This document shows positions 16,683 through 23,932 of a stretch of DNA of 35,389 nt, in pieces. Each line of letters starts with the position of its first letter. The stretch's first letter is position 1. The position numbers were made by a program, and so were the translations under genes. Source of the stretch: CAYVXE01 sp964455375 (GTDB lineage Bacteria; Zhuqueibacterota; Zhuqueibacteria; Oceanimicrobiales; Oceanimicrobiaceae); contig CAYVXE010000038.1 in the NCBI GenBank assembly GCA_964455375.1, positions 1-35,389 of the forward strand, read 5' to 3'. Below the pieces are notes generated by a model. That model was not told the DNA's origin and searched no databases. It was given only the letters and a program-made list of their open reading frames with translations.

Positions 16683-16943
16683 ATGACAGCAGAAGCGATT
16701 CTGGAAAACCTTGAAAAGGTAATTGCTGATTTATCCATTGAATTGAGATATGAAAAGGGGCAATTTAGAGGCGGATATTACAGATATAAAGATACGCAGC
16801 AAATTGTTGTGAATAAAAATCTTAGCACCGAACAAAAAATTACTATTTTAGCGACTGAAATCAAAGCAAATACGGATTTAGATAAATTGTATCTAACTCC
16901 TGCTGTTCGTGAGGTTGTAGAAAATGCAAGTCGTTTGGGGTAA
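16683..16943 (+). CDS. Conserved-looking 86-aa protein, unknown
   Basis: A small soluble protein with no membrane segment or signal. It reads like a real gene: good codon pattern, an 18-bp gap from manC, and the motif LRYEKGQFRGGYYRYKD followed by QQIVVNKNLSTEQK. I recognise no family with a known role. It ends 34 bp before the PTS IIA start, so it is inside the manC operon. Confidence 0.7.
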   Translation: MTAEAILENLEKVIADLSIELRYEKGQFRGGYYRYKDTQQIVVNKNLSTEQKITILATEIKANTDLDKLYLTPAVREVVENASRLG

Positions 16944-16977
16944 CCCGAAGCATAGAAATAACAGAATAGGAGATGGA

Positions 16978-17439
16978 ATGGAAAAGCAGGATCTCATTGA
17001 GTATTTTGATAAAGCATTGTTTGTGCCGGAATTGCAAGCAAACGTAAAGGGAGATATTTTTAGAGAGTTTGCCGACCTGTTTGTAGCATCTAACTTTGTG
17101 CGAAATAAGGCATTAATCGTCGAGATGCTCACCAAACGTGAGACCCTCGGCAGTACCGGAATCGGTAGGGGGGTTGCTGTTCCGCATGGCCGTACGACGG
17201 CGGTTTTGGATGTGATTATCGCTTTTGGTAAATCTGAAAAAGGTGTCGGGTTTAATGCTATTGACAAAAAGCCAGTGCATATGATATTTGTTGTACTGGC
17301 ACCACCAAATGAAGAAAATAATAAATATCTGCCTGTTTTGGGAAAGTTGGTGGAAACGTTGAGCGATAAGAAAAACCGTGAAAAATTGATGGCGGTGGAG
17401 ACCTATGAAGATTTTATTGATGTATTTACCGGGGAGTAA
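16978..17439 (+). CDS. PTS IIA domain protein (fructose/nitrogen type)
   Basis: A phosphoryl-carrier domain of the EIIA-Fru/Ntr class. The phosphorylated histidine is H70 in GRGVAVPHGRT, the family signature. The length of 153 aa matches PtsN-like stand-alone IIA proteins, which are usually regulatory rather than transport components. The start at 16978 follows TAGGAG; the frame is open back to 16924 but that part overlaps the previous gene. No EI, HPr or sugar permease gene is visible. The next gene starts 2 bp after its stop. Confidence 0.9.
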   Translation: MEKQDLIEYFDKALFVPELQANVKGDIFREFADLFVASNFVRNKALIVEMLTKRETLGSTGIGRGVAVPHGRTTAVLDVIIAFGKSEKGVGFNAIDKKPVHMIFVVLAPPNEENNKYLPVLGKLVETLSDKKNREKLMAVETYEDFIDVFTGE

Positions 17440-17441
17440 GC

Positions 17442-17777
17442 ATGCTAAATAAACAATTAGAATTGCTTGTGGCGTTGCAAGATTTGGATATTATGATTAA
17501 AGATGTTGAGGATGTCAAACAAATCGGTTTTGATGTTGAAGGTAAGGAAAAGTTGATTGAAGCCCGGGAAGAATTGACCCAGAAAATCAGTAAGCAGTTA
17601 CTGGGAAATTATGAGCAGTTAAAACGCAGATTTAAAAGACCCATCGTACCGGTTAAGAAAGATGTTTGCCTCGGTTGTTTTATGCGAATACCAACCCGAC
17701 TCATCACGCAAGGACGGAAGGATTTAGAAGTGATTAATTGCGAAGGCTGTGGTAGAATTCTCTACTGGTACGAATAA
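17442..17777 (+). CDS. Short C4-type zinc-ribbon protein
   Basis: A 111-aa protein with a helical, charged N-terminal half and a C-terminal zinc ribbon. The cysteines are C76/C79 (CLGC) and C100/C103 (CEGC), followed by GRILYWYE. This end matches COG1579-type proteins (putative nucleic-acid-binding zinc ribbons), which are usually about 240 aa with a long coiled coil, so this is a shortened form. The function is unknown. It is the last gene of the manC operon. Confidence 0.8.
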   Translation: MLNKQLELLVALQDLDIMIKDVEDVKQIGFDVEGKEKLIEAREELTQKISKQLLGNYEQLKRRFKRPIVPVKKDVCLGCFMRIPTRLITQGRKDLEVINCEGCGRILYWYE

Positions 17778-17823
17778 CAAAAACCGAATTTAAGCTTTCT
17801 GCAAGTTTCAGATTAAGGTTTTT
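17778..17823. terminator. Possible bidirectional terminator between convergent genes
   Basis: AAAAACC pairs with GGTTTTT, with TTAA/TTAA extending the stem after a bulge. A-rich and T-rich ends flank it on both strands. It sits between the zinc-ribbon gene and the convergent acyltransferase gene. Confidence 0.35.
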
Positions 17824-17824
17824 T

Positions 17825-18946
17825 TTAAACAGCCTTTTCGTAGATTGAATATTTTTTATACAAGGTGGCGCCTAACGCCTCAATAGCCCGGTTCATTAAA
17901 ACGTTATCATCTAAAATCCACGAAAACTCACCGACACTGTATCCTTTGTTTTTCCCCCGGACGTAAGTCTCGTAATAGAAGGCCGGCGCCAGCCCTCTTT
18001 TTTTCTGAAATTTTTGTTTAACGCCTAAGGTGATGACTCGAATGCCTTTGATTTTTTTCTTATTCAGGAGTAATTTGATCAGACCAAATGGAAAAAGTCT
18101 GCCGTTTATGTCCTTAAAAATTTCATTGTAATCCGGTAAAGCCAGAGAAAAACCTGCTGGTTCGCCATTGACTTCTGCCACGAAAACAATATCTGGGTCC
18201 ACTGCCGTTTTTAGGTCTTTTGCTGCATGCCTGAATTCCTCCGATGTCATGGGTACGGCACCCCAATTGTTTTGCCAGGCATCGTTGTAAATTTCCTGTA
18301 TGATGCTTACTTCCTTGTCAAATTCTTTCATATTAATGGTGCGCAACTTAATCGATGGATCTTCCAAAGTTTTATTGGCAAATTTAATAAATCGTTCCGG
18401 AATGGGCATATCCCTGTTAAAGGTGTACGCGTAAAGTTCTTTTATTTTTGAAAAACCGGCTTTGTCCATCAAATCTAAATAATACTTAGGATTGTAAGTC
18501 ATCATGATTGCGGGGCTTGAATTGAAACCCTCGGAAAGGAACCCCGCGGTGTCATTAACCGAGTAGTTCATCGGGCCGCGTAGTTGTGTCATATCTTTCG
18601 ATTGCACCCATTCCTTTGCGGTATTTAAAAGTGCAGCGGAGACTTGCTCATCGTTTATACATTCAAAAAAACCGAAAAAGCCGGTTTTTTCATTGTGAAT
18701 TTTGTTGTGTGGATTGTTCAATATTGCTGCTATTCTGCCAACAATATCACCGTTCCTTTTTGCTAAAAAAAAGTCGGCTTCCGAATGATTGAAAAACGGA
18801 TTTTTTGTTTTGTTCAGTAAGTTTTTCATGTCCAGCAGGAGGGGAGGAACCCAGTACGGATCATCCTTATAAATTTTCCAGGGGAATTTGATAAAGGTCA
18901 TCAGGTCTTTTTTATTGGAGACCGGCAGTATGGTGATCTGATTCAT
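17825..18946 (-). CDS. GNAT-like acyltransferase, candidate bacterial ceramide synthase (bCerS/YghO-like)
   Basis: A 373-aa protein with a GNAT-type fold suggested by DFFLAKRNGDIVGRIAAI (about 79-96) and a second half with VFVAEVNGEPAGFSLALPD. The N-terminus WKIYKDDPYWVPPL is typical of the YghO-like group. In Caulobacter, a protein of this group acylates 3-ketosphinganine (bCerS). Here the gene lies just downstream of a serine palmitoyltransferase on the same strand, which is the main reason for the call. An alternative is a generic acyltransferase of unknown substrate. A hairpin between the two genes may reduce, but need not block, read-through. Confidence 0.65.
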   Translation of the reverse strand: MNQITILPVSNKKDLMTFIKFPWKIYKDDPYWVPPLLLDMKNLLNKTKNPFFNHSEADFFLAKRNGDIVGRIAAILNNPHNKIHNEKTGFFGFFECINDEQVSAALLNTAKEWVQSKDMTQLRGPMNYSVNDTAGFLSEGFNSSPAIMMTYNPKYYLDLMDKAGFSKIKELYAYTFNRDMPIPERFIKFANKTLEDPSIKLRTINMKEFDKEVSIIQEIYNDAWQNNWGAVPMTSEEFRHAAKDLKTAVDPDIVFVAEVNGEPAGFSLALPDYNEIFKDINGRLFPFGLIKLLLNKKKIKGIRVITLGVKQKFQKKRGLAPAFYYETYVRGKNKGYSVGEFSWILDDNVLMNRAIEALGATLYKKYSIYEKAV

Positions 18947-18970
18947 CGGGTTTCCTTTTGAAGTTTAAAC

Positions 18971-19005
18971 AAAAAAGGCCGTAGCTGCATAAGTACGACC
19001 CTTTT
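18971..19005 (-). terminator. Terminator or attenuator after the spt-like gene (minus strand)
   Basis: On the minus strand AAAAGGGTCGTA and TACGGCCTTTT pair with one bulged base and end in TTTTTTG. It lies between the palmitoyltransferase and the GNAT gene. Confidence 0.5.
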
Positions 19006-19023
19006 AATCTCACTGAAAAGTGC

Positions 19024-20208
19024 TTAAATTATTCCGAATTCTTTACCGATACGTTCGAACACATCAAGCACCATATTCAATTCTTCCTCTGTATGCGTTG
19101 CCATGTAACTGGTGCGAATGAGTGACTTGCCTTGCGGAACGGCAGGTGGTATGGCAGGGTTGGTGAAAACCCCGTTATCAAACAGTTTTCGCCAAAATAC
19201 GAACGTATCCACTTCTGCACCGATAACGATAGGAATGACCGGGCTTTCACTGCCACATGTGTTGTATCCCATTTCATCGAAGGCTTTTTTCATTTTATGC
19301 ACATTGTGCCAGAGTCTCTCACGTCTTTCCGGTTCAGTCCGGATGATTTCCAATGCTTTGAGCGCAGTGGCAGCGTTTGCAGGAGGAATGCTTGCCGAAA
19401 AAATAAGTGCTCGTGCGTGATGCTTCAGGTAATCGATGACTTTTGCATCGGAAACAATATAGCCGCCAAGAGATGCAAAGGATTTGCTAAACGTGCCCAT
19501 AGTAATTGCAACATCCTTCTCCACACCAAAATACTCAGCCGTACCCCTGCCGTGGTCTCCAAAAACACCAACGGAATGGGCATCGTCAACCATGATTCTG
19601 GCATTGTATCTTTTAGCTACATCAATCAGACCGGGAAGGTTGGTCAGTGTCCCCTCCATACTGAAAACACCATCCACAACGATCAGTTTACCACTTGTCT
19701 CTTTGCTTGCTGCAAGGAGCCGTTCCAGGTCACGCATGTTATTATGTTTGAATTTAACCACCCGCGCAAATGAAAGCCTTGCCCCATCAACAATACAGGC
19801 GTGGTTGTTCCTGTCCGTGTAAATAATATCTTCTTTTCCGGCGATGGTGGCGATGGTGCCCAGATTCGTGAGAAAGCCGGTTGAGTAAATTAAGGCCGCT
19901 TCACGATTCATGAATTCCGCTAATTTTTCTTCGAGTTCAACATGTAGCGACAACGTGCCATTCAGAAAACGCGAACCGGTACAACCGGAACCGAACTCAT
20001 TGATAGCTTTAACGGCGGCTTCTTTAATCCGGGGGTCTTGTGTGAGCCCCAAATAGTTGTTTGAACCAATCATGATCAGTTTTTTGTCACCAATAACAAC
20101 TTCAGAATCGGCGCCAGACTGGATTGTTTGAAAATAGGGATACAGTGATTCTCTTTTCAAATCATCAACACGTGTAAATTTGTAACATTTGTCAAACAGG
20201 TCTGCCAA
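19024..20208 (-). CDS. spt: Serine palmitoyltransferase (alpha-oxoamine synthase family)
   Basis: A PLP enzyme that condenses serine with an acyl-CoA/ACP to 3-ketosphinganine, the first step of sphingolipid synthesis. The PLP lysine is K242 in GTFSKSFASLGGY. The TFSKS form is typical of SPT, whereas KBL and BioF usually have other residues there. The stacking His is H136 (NNHACIVDG), and D208 with H211 (DDAHSVG) holds the cofactor. The length of 394 aa fits. It starts with TTG at 20208, with GAGGAG 8 nt upstream on the minus strand. Glycine C-acetyltransferase is the main alternative, but the two flanking genes match ceramide synthesis. Confidence 0.8.
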   Translation of the reverse strand: MADLFDKCYKFTRVDDLKRESLYPYFQTIQSGADSEVVIGDKKLIMIGSNNYLGLTQDPRIKEAAVKAINEFGSGCTGSRFLNGTLSLHVELEEKLAEFMNREAALIYSTGFLTNLGTIATIAGKEDIIYTDRNNHACIVDGARLSFARVVKFKHNNMRDLERLLAASKETSGKLIVVDGVFSMEGTLTNLPGLIDVAKRYNARIMVDDAHSVGVFGDHGRGTAEYFGVEKDVAITMGTFSKSFASLGGYIVSDAKVIDYLKHHARALIFSASIPPANAATALKALEIIRTEPERRERLWHNVHKMKKAFDEMGYNTCGSESPVIPIVIGAEVDTFVFWRKLFDNGVFTNPAIPPAVPQGKSLIRTSYMATHTEEELNMVLDVFERIGKEFGII

Positions 20209-20271
20209 AGTTAGTTCTCCTCAAAAAAAGTAGTGTCGGGTGAAATTATTAAACAGTCAATATAAATAATG

Positions 20272-20280
20272 TGCTATAAT
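20272..20280 (+). promoter_or_regulatory. Extended -10 element toward the cerR-like gene
   Basis: TGCTATAAT is a perfect TGnTATAAT match with no clear -35. It lies in the region between the divergent spt and cerR-like genes, about 218 bp before the TTG start. Confidence 0.35.
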
Positions 20281-20392
20281 AAATCAAGGTAAAAGTTAAA
20301 GCGAGTTAACCTCGTATTTTTAATTTCTTGCTTTAAAGTAATAATCCATTAAATTAGTTTGTGGTTGACCGAGAAACATTTTTTTGGGGCAG

Positions 20393-20454
20393 CCACCGCG
20401 TTAGTGGAAATCCTCTGTGTCACCCCATTGGATTCCGGGTCAGAAGCGCGGTGG
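20393..20454. repeat. Inverted repeat with CCACCGCG/CGCGGTGG ends
   Basis: CCACCGCG (20393-20400) and CGCGGTGG (20447-20454) are perfect complements 46 bp apart, enclosing GGATTCCGGGTC-like text common in intergenic repeats. It overlaps the upstream part of the cerR-like reading frame and argues that this part is not coding. Confidence 0.4.
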
Positions 20455-20497
20455 AATAACAAGTAACCAAACTGAAAATTTAAAAATAGGGACAACA

Positions 20498-21484
20498 TTG
20501 AAAGCATTGGTCACAGGCGCCAGAGGATTTATTGGGAATTCCCTGGTGCCGTTTCTATTAGAACGAAATTGGGCGGTAAGCTGTCTTTTGCGTAGAAAGT
20601 CTCTTCACGATAACCGTCTATCGCATTTGCCGGTACAGATCATCGAGGGTGACATCACGCAGCCGGAAACATTGATCAGGGCTGTCCAAAATGTGGACGT
20701 GATTTTTCATTTGGCTGGCGCTACCAAAGCCAGAAATGAAGGTGAATATTTCGAAATAAACGCTGGTGGGACCAGAAATTTACTCGAAGCTGTTCGTTCC
20801 CGGAACATAAAATTGAAGCGGTTTATTTTAATCTCCAGTTTAGCTGCCGCCGGGCCCAGTAGCAACGGCGAGCGGAAGACCGAAGGAATGAAGTCTGAGC
20901 CTATTTCATTTTATGGAAAAAGTAAATTAAAAGCTGAAGAATTTACCTGGTCTTACGCCGAGCATTTTCCTGTGACCATTATTCGGCCCCCGGTGGTTTT
21001 CGGACCGCGGGAAAAGGACATGTTTCTTTATTTTCAACTCGCTCAAAAAGGTTGGCAGCCCCTCATTGGTGGTGGGCCTCGATGTTTAAGTCTGATTTAT
21101 GTGAAGGATTTAGTACGGGGAATTCTGGAAAGCGCAGAATCAAAAAAAACCATTCAAAAGCTGTATTACCTTTGCAATGATCTGGACGTCACATGGGAGG
21201 AGTTGGGTGCTGAAATTGCTGCATCTTTGGGAAAGAAAACAAAAAAAATGACGGTTCCTGTTTCGCTGGCCTTTGTTGCCTCTGCGTTAAGCGACTGTTT
21301 TGGCAGGCTTACCGGTAAATTGACAATTCTCAATCTTGATAAATATAAAGAGTTAAAAGCAACCCACTGGATTTGCGATGCTTCCTCTGCGCTCAGGGAT
21401 TTTAATTTTCAGACGCATTTTGCACTCAATGATGCGTTGAAAGAGACGGCTGCGTGGTACAAAGAGGAGGGGTGGCTTACATAA
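20498..21484 (+). CDS. NAD-dependent epimerase/dehydratase, candidate ceramide reductase (CerR-like)
   Basis: An extended short-chain dehydrogenase. The nucleotide loop is TGARGFIG (6-13) and the catalytic pair is Y139/K143 (YGKSK), with LISSLAAAGP before it and IRPPVVFGPRE after it. In Caulobacter an enzyme of this type (CerR) reduces 3-oxo-dihydroceramide after the SPT and bCerS steps. Here it is divergent from spt, which supports the same role; otherwise it would be called a generic sugar-nucleotide epimerase. I chose the TTG at 20498 (MKALVTG), giving 328 aa. The longer GTG start at 20417 would translate an inverted repeat. Confidence 0.7.
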   Translation: MKALVTGARGFIGNSLVPFLLERNWAVSCLLRRKSLHDNRLSHLPVQIIEGDITQPETLIRAVQNVDVIFHLAGATKARNEGEYFEINAGGTRNLLEAVRSRNIKLKRFILISSLAAAGPSSNGERKTEGMKSEPISFYGKSKLKAEEFTWSYAEHFPVTIIRPPVVFGPREKDMFLYFQLAQKGWQPLIGGGPRCLSLIYVKDLVRGILESAESKKTIQKLYYLCNDLDVTWEELGAEIAASLGKKTKKMTVPVSLAFVASALSDCFGRLTGKLTILNLDKYKELKATHWICDASSALRDFNFQTHFALNDALKETAAWYKEEGWLT

Positions 21485-21795
21485 ATTAACGAACATTTCT
21501 CACCTGGTTTGAGGTGTCATTGAAGTAATCTGAATCCCTGCATGCTATCTAAAGATTTTTTCTTAAAAGCGATTCTNNNNNNNNNNNNNNNNNNNNNNNN
21601 NNNNNNNNNNNNNNNNNNNNNNNNNNNNNNNNNNNNNNNNNNNNNNNNNNNNNNNNNNNNNNNNNNNNNNNNNNNNGAAGTAATCTGAATCCCTGCATGC
21701 TATCTAAAGATTTTTTCTTAAAAGCGATTCTTGTGTGTGATCATTGCTCATCAGATTTCTCAAAATGACGTGTCGCCTTTCTTATTGCTTGTACC
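21485..21795. other. Intergenic region holding a 100-N scaffold gap with duplicated contig ends
   Basis: No gene. The 55 bases at 21522-21576 reappear exactly at 21677-21731 on the other side of the N run (21577-21676). A REP-like GTCATTTTGAGAAATCT (minus strand, 21753-21769) follows. The hairpin CACCT/AGGTG at about 21501-21517 has no T-tract. Confidence 0.9.
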
Positions 21796-22671
21796 TTATT
21801 TTACAAGCAAAGATATTTTTTCGGCGATGTAGTGGGATGCGATTTGGCTGTTGCTTAAGCCTTTCACTGCACTGAATGCCAGATATCGTTTTGATTCGAG
21901 GTAGGTGAGAAGAGTCTGTTTGGAAATTACCGGCCGATAAAGGTAGATTTTATTTTTATCATTTCTCCAGATTTTGGGGCCGATCTCAATAGATGCTACG
22001 CCAAATAAACTGAAAGTTTGCAATGGAGAGATTCTTTTTCTTATCAAAAGGCCTTTATCTACCATATTTTTAAGGATAATTTGCAGGTCTTCCGCCGTGA
22101 CTGCGACACTTGAGTCTAATTTTGCGTAAAGGTCACTACCCGTCGCTTCTCTTTCGCCCCATAAAATTTTCAGGACATCAATTTCAGTATTTGTTGGGAT
22201 GGGCAGATACCGAATATCCGGAGGTTTCGCCAATGATTTAAATCCATTTTTTAATCCGCTAAAAAGTCCGTTAAGGGGTAATGTAGGCGGAATATCCACA
22301 TAACGTCGCAAGATCTCCTGATCCCAATTGTCGCGGCCATATTGTTTCAGTTGCTGCAGGTCTTCGTTTGAAAGCGAGTAAAGATTTTTTTGTGAGGATG
22401 AGAGATTAAAGTCGACTGAACCATTTTCATGCACGTCTAATTTCTGCACGCTGTCGTTAATAAAAAGATATTTCCGGTAAGCATAGATCTTTTGTTTCTG
22501 CGTGTTTCCGGTTAAGAAGTCTTTTGTTCCCACGGAAATGAGGGAATCTGAATCAATCTGAGTCGTGTCTATTTTGGTTTGCGTAAAAACAACAGTTGTA
22601 GAGAAAAGAAGGAATACGAGCGTGTGGACAAATGATGATACATCGTATTTTACTGTGTTAAGCAATTTCAT
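21796..22671 (-). CDS. Exported protein with BlaI/MecI-like winged-helix domain, unknown
   Basis: A 291-aa protein with a signal peptide or membrane anchor at residues 13-30 (TLVFLLFSTTVVF) and then a hydrophilic region to about 155. The part from 160 to 252 resembles a BlaI/MecI winged helix: TEIDVLKILWGEREATGSDL, then VTAEDLQIILKNMVDKGLLI and KIYLYRPVIS. Such domains normally bind DNA in the cytoplasm, so an exported copy is odd unless the N-terminus is a cytoplasmic-facing anchor. No BlaR-like sensor is nearby. It is divergent from the rhodanese gene. The function is unknown. Confidence 0.65.
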   Translation of the reverse strand: MKLLNTVKYDVSSFVHTLVFLLFSTTVVFTQTKIDTTQIDSDSLISVGTKDFLTGNTQKQKIYAYRKYLFINDSVQKLDVHENGSVDFNLSSSQKNLYSLSNEDLQQLKQYGRDNWDQEILRRYVDIPPTLPLNGLFSGLKNGFKSLAKPPDIRYLPIPTNTEIDVLKILWGEREATGSDLYAKLDSSVAVTAEDLQIILKNMVDKGLLIRKRISPLQTFSLFGVASIEIGPKIWRNDKNKIYLYRPVISKQTLLTYLESKRYLAFSAVKGLSNSQIASHYIAEKISLLVK

Positions 22672-22731
22672 CTCCGTATGTATTTTTGTTCAACAATCAA
22701 ATGGAGAGGAATGTTCCGTGATGGAATTTGC

Positions 22732-22762
22732 TTGCAAATTTTTTTTCGTTTGTCTATCTTTG
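22732..22762 (+). promoter_or_regulatory. Candidate promoter of the rhodanese gene
   Basis: TTGCAA (22732-22737) and TATCTT (22755-22760) with a 17-bp spacer; TATCTTTG also fits the Bacteroidetes TAnnTTTG element. The predicted start of transcription falls almost on the ATG at 22766, so the mRNA may be leaderless. Confidence 0.4.
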
Positions 22763-22765
22763 CCA

Positions 22766-23095
22766 ATGAAATTTTTCATTAAAGAACAAGACCCGGTTCA
22801 AATACAAGAAAGGCTTCTGGAAAATCCGGCTATCAAGCTTCTTGACATACGTGAGCCCATGGAACATGATTATGTCCATCTGGAAAACAGCATTTTAGTC
22901 AACAGTGACATGGCCCGGGAAATCATCGAGAAATGGTCCAGGGATACGGAAATGATCTGTTATTGTCACCACGGGTCCCGAAGTCATCAGGCAGCATGGG
23001 CGCTTGCACAACGAGGGTTTACAAATGTAACCAATATGCTCGGCGGCATTGAAGCCTGGGCAAAACTGGTGGAACAGACTTTACCGAGGTATTAG
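22766..23095 (+). CDS. Rhodanese-like sulfurtransferase
   Basis: A single rhodanese domain of 109 aa. The active-site loop is CHHGSRS with C67 and R72, and LLDIREPMEHDY (25-36) is the conserved first strand-helix. It would carry persulfide sulfur. The start at 22766 gives a standard domain; an ATG at 22721 with GGAGAGGA upstream would add a hydrophobic leader and is an alternative. It is followed 5 bp later by a methyltransferase gene, and a cysteine desulfurase lies 0.8 kb downstream. Confidence 0.88.
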   Translation: MKFFIKEQDPVQIQERLLENPAIKLLDIREPMEHDYVHLENSILVNSDMAREIIEKWSRDTEMICYCHHGSRSHQAAWALAQRGFTNVTNMLGGIEAWAKLVEQTLPRY

Positions 23096-23099
23096 AATC

Positions 23100-23801
23100 A
23101 TGTCGAATAAAAAACAAACATTTTTCACCTTCATCGGTGTTATCGCAATCATTTTGTTTGTGGCTATTTATGCCGTGGAATTGTTCAACCATTCAGGGCC
23201 GCCGGTTACCATCATGTGGATTCGTGCCAATTTTGGCAGAAGTGGTTTAATCGCTCTGAATGTTTTGATTGTCATTGCCTTTTTAGCACTCTTACCATAC
23301 CGGAAATCGACGTTCAGTACCTGGAAATCGAAAGGTGCGTTTATTGCCTTTGTCATTGCCCTCATGACAGAAATGTTTGGCTGGCCATTGCTTATCTTTC
23401 TCGTGTCGCCTCTTGTACGAGTGCCCTCCCTGAGTCAATGGTCATTTCATGTTTTCGGACACGCAGGACCGCTGATTGGAACCTGGCTGAGCATGATTGG
23501 CGTGGTACTTATTACTTTTGGTTGGTACAAAATTCACCGCGCTGAAGGATTAGTCACCGATGGGATTTACCGGTTTATCCGCCATCCGCAGTATACGGGC
23601 ATCTTTCTTTTTACACTGGGTTGGATTTTGCACTGGCCCTCTGTCATGACTCTTATTCTCTGGCCGGTGCTGATTGCAGCCTATATTTGGCTGGCGAAGC
23701 AGGAAGAAAAGGTCGTGATTCAGGAATTTGGCGATGCGTATTTAACCTACGCGGCGCGTACTCCGCGCTTTTTACCTCTGAGTATCCACAGAAATCGTTG
23801 A
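23100..23801 (+). CDS. Isoprenylcysteine methyltransferase/PEMT-like membrane protein
   Basis: A 233-aa polytopic membrane protein with about five to six helices. The C-terminal part GLVTDGIYRFIRHPQYTG, then KQEEKVVIQEFGDAYLTYAA and RFLP, is the ICMT/phospholipid methyltransferase signature that binds S-adenosylmethionine (the RHPQY and EE motifs). The bacterial substrate is unknown; lipids or small molecules are possible. The ATG at 23100 is just after the rhodanese stop, so the two are co-transcribed. Confidence 0.85.
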   Translation: MSNKKQTFFTFIGVIAIILFVAIYAVELFNHSGPPVTIMWIRANFGRSGLIALNVLIVIAFLALLPYRKSTFSTWKSKGAFIAFVIALMTEMFGWPLLIFLVSPLVRVPSLSQWSFHVFGHAGPLIGTWLSMIGVVLITFGWYKIHRAEGLVTDGIYRFIRHPQYTGIFLFTLGWILHWPSVMTLILWPVLIAAYIWLAKQEEKVVIQEFGDAYLTYAARTPRFLPLSIHRNR

Positions 23802-23876
23802 ATCGTTCCCCAATCGTTTTTCGTTTCACACATGAGTACCAGGTGTCATATTAATAAATAAGCCGGGAACTTTTTC

Positions 23877-23905
23877 TTGAATAAGCGCATTTATCTTGTT
23901 ATATT
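23877..23905 (+). promoter_or_regulatory. Candidate promoter for cysteine desulfurase-mnmA
   Basis: TTGAAT (23877-23882), a 17-bp spacer and TATATT (23900-23905), also readable as TATATTTG. The leader to the ATG at 23933 would be about 20 nt. Confidence 0.5.
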
Positions 23906-23932
23906 TGACCCTGTTTTAATGTGTGGATATTT

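Noticed and set aside
19132..19773. A 213-aa plus-strand frame opposite the spt gene
   Set aside because: It is the antisense shadow of a strongly conserved PLP enzyme; its composition is not protein-like.
22565..22765. Upstream extension of the rhodanese frame
   Set aside because: It overlaps the divergent exported-protein gene and adds nothing to the rhodanese domain; only the ATG at 22721 is a mild alternative.
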